DNA from: an uncultured Eubacterium sp.
GTDB lineage: Bacteria; Bacillota; Clostridia; Oscillospirales; Acutalibacteraceae
DNA: 7,256 bases
Assembly: GCA_902462495.1 (NCBI GenBank)
Contig: CABQCC010000073.1
Coordinates: 1 to 7,256 of the forward strand
Direction of reading: 5' to 3'
Shown here in pieces: positions 6,703-7,256 of the stretch (the stretch's first letter is position 1; the number at the start of each line of letters is the position of its first letter). Under the pieces are notes generated by a model. That model was not told the DNA's origin. It worked only from the letters and a program-made list of their open reading frames with translations, and searched no databases. The translations under genes and the position numbers were made by a program.

Positions 6703-6948
6703 AATCATCCTCCATTTTATAGATTTGCGGTGACAACGATGAAACCGCATAAATATTGAAAAATAAATTATAATTTTGATTGTTCCCGAATGACAGCCGC
6801 ACCGCCAAACAAAGAAACAACCAACGAATGCCCGAAGCCAAAAAACAAAACTCCGTGGCACAAAATGCTTTGCCTCAGCAAAATCATTTTCCACACCTGA
6901 CCTGTGGGTTCCCCCGTGCGTGTGCTATATAAGCACAGAATTTTACTA
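6703..6948 (-). other. Long structured 5' leader of the secreted-protein gene
   Basis: About 245 nt between the predicted transcription start and the ATG. On the minus strand there are short hairpins: TGTGCT-TATAT-AGCACA (6921-6937), CCACA-GGTCAGG-TGTGG (6891-6907), TTTGC-TGAG-GCAAA near 6871-6884, and GCGGT...ACCGC (6727-6748) just above the ribosome binding site. ACCGC at 6727-6731 could also pair with another GCGGT at 6801-6805, so two folds compete. No known riboswitch class is convincing. The frame of the downstream gene stays open for 64 codons through here, but without a ribosome binding site. Confidence 0.4.
6709..6713 (-). promoter_or_regulatory. Ribosome binding site fixing the secreted-protein start
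   Basis: GGAGG on the minus strand, six bases before the ATG at 6700-6702. An ATG two codons earlier (6706-6708) abuts it directly and is too close. Using the ATG at 6702 makes the protein begin exactly at a standard signal peptide. Confidence 0.85.
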
Positions 6949-6954
6949 ACTAGG

Positions 6955-6983
6955 ATTTTACCACAATTATACATACATTTCAA
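6955..6983 (-). promoter_or_regulatory. Probable promoter of the secreted protein/peptide operon
   Basis: TTGAAA (6978-6983) and TAAAAT (6955-6960) with a 17-bp spacer on the minus strand, each one base off consensus. Transcription would begin near 6948. No better promoter is seen nearer the gene. Confidence 0.6.
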
Positions 6984-7223
6984 CCATTTTTTGTTGGAAA
7001 AAATGATAAATTATCACAAAATAGGAAGCAAATTTTTGTTTACATTAACAAACGCTTAATACACAGACGAAAAACGAGTGTTTGGTTGCTTTTGTTTTTT
7101 GCAAACAACCCGCATTTTGTGTTATTGTTCAGCCTCATAAATATTAAACACCACGGTTTTGCAATCAACATTTCACGCCGATTTTCTGCACTTCAAGCAA
7201 AAAATTACCTTTTTAGTTTGGTT
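6984..7223. other. AT-rich gene-free stretch with small palindromes
   Basis: No coding frame on either strand is supported. It holds a 13-bp palindrome TGATAA-A-TTATCA (7004-7016) about 20 bp upstream of the -35 box, which could be an operator. It also holds an inverted repeat TTTGTT/AACAAA (7035-7052) and an imperfect GGTTG...CAACC hairpin (7084-7110). I see no RNA gene. Regulatory roles are only suggested by position. Confidence 0.4.
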
Positions 7224-7256
7224 AACCCCTCAGTCGTGCATTAAATTGAACCCCTC
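7224..7256. repeat. Partial second copy of the dispersed repeat, cut by the window edge
   Basis: Matches the start of the element at 4171. Both carry two AACCCC units about 25 bases apart, and the segment from GTCG to ATTGAACCCC matches at 18 of 22 positions. The orientation is the same. The hairpin part would lie beyond the window, so this copy cannot be judged complete. Confidence 0.5.

Noticed and set aside
6703..6894. In-frame 64-codon upstream extension of the secreted protein
   Set aside because: It starts at GTG without a ribosome binding site and lies upstream of a GGAGG followed by an ATG that begins a textbook signal peptide. The extension would bury that signal peptide.
6850..6925. 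Resemblance to cobalamin, c-di-GMP-I or c-di-AMP riboswitch pieces (ACGCACGGGGGAACCC, GAGGCAAAGC, GCCACGG)
   Set aside because: Only scattered short matches. The B12 box, the c-di-GMP-I GACGCAAAGCC core and the c-di-AMP GTCAGCTAAC element are all missing.

Overview
The window reads as a piece of a low-GC Gram-positive chromosome. A clostridial (Oscillospiraceae/Ruminococcus-like) gut or rumen anaerobe is my best guess. The reasons are strong GGAGG-type ribosome binding sites, consensus sigma-A promoters, a T-box leader controlling a leucine operon, a secreted FIVAR-type protein with a Gram-positive signal peptide, and GC-rich dispersed hairpin repeats between genes. The genus is inference. 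All five genes I support lie on the minus strand, so transcription runs right to left.

Right part (about 6990 down to 4302): an AT-rich gene-free stretch leads to a TTGAAA-17-TAAAAT promoter and a leader of about 245 nt containing several short hairpins. Next is a 738-residue secreted protein with a signal peptide, an unrecognised N-terminal half, a FIVAR-like helical segment and a series of beta-rich repeat-like segments. Nineteen bases after its stop, behind a perfect AAGGAGG, is a 54-residue acidic, cysteine-free peptide gene that is easy to miss because of its size. The two look like one transcription unit.

Middle (about 4290 to 3290): a dispersed repeat of direct AACCCC(C)ACCGTC units plus three hairpins separates that unit from a gene with its own promoter. 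This gene encodes a 213-residue orotate-phosphoribosyltransferase-like protein whose PRPP loop has lost the usual acidic pair. Just past its stop is a long inverted repeat whose arms pair fully, counting G-U pairs, only in the minus-strand RNA. A second partial copy of the dispersed repeat runs off the right edge of the window.

Left part (about 3280 to 54): a leucine biosynthesis operon. A perfect TTGACA/TATAAT promoter drives a T-box leader (canonical T-box AGGGTGGTACCGCG, terminator hairpin, candidate CUC leucine specifier), then leuA (long-form 2-isopropylmalate synthase, 578 aa) and leuB (3-isopropylmalate dehydrogenase, 356 aa), closed by an intrinsic terminator. LeuA commits 2-oxoisovalerate to leucine and LeuB performs the oxidative step. 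The isomerase LeuCD that acts between them is not encoded here and must lie elsewhere. Control appears two-layered: tRNA-Leu charging through the T-box, and probable leucine feedback on the LeuA C-terminal domain.

The most interesting items are the 54-aa peptide coupled to the secreted protein, the structured leader upstream of that pair, the degenerate phosphoribosyltransferase, and the two families of palindromic intergenic repeats.
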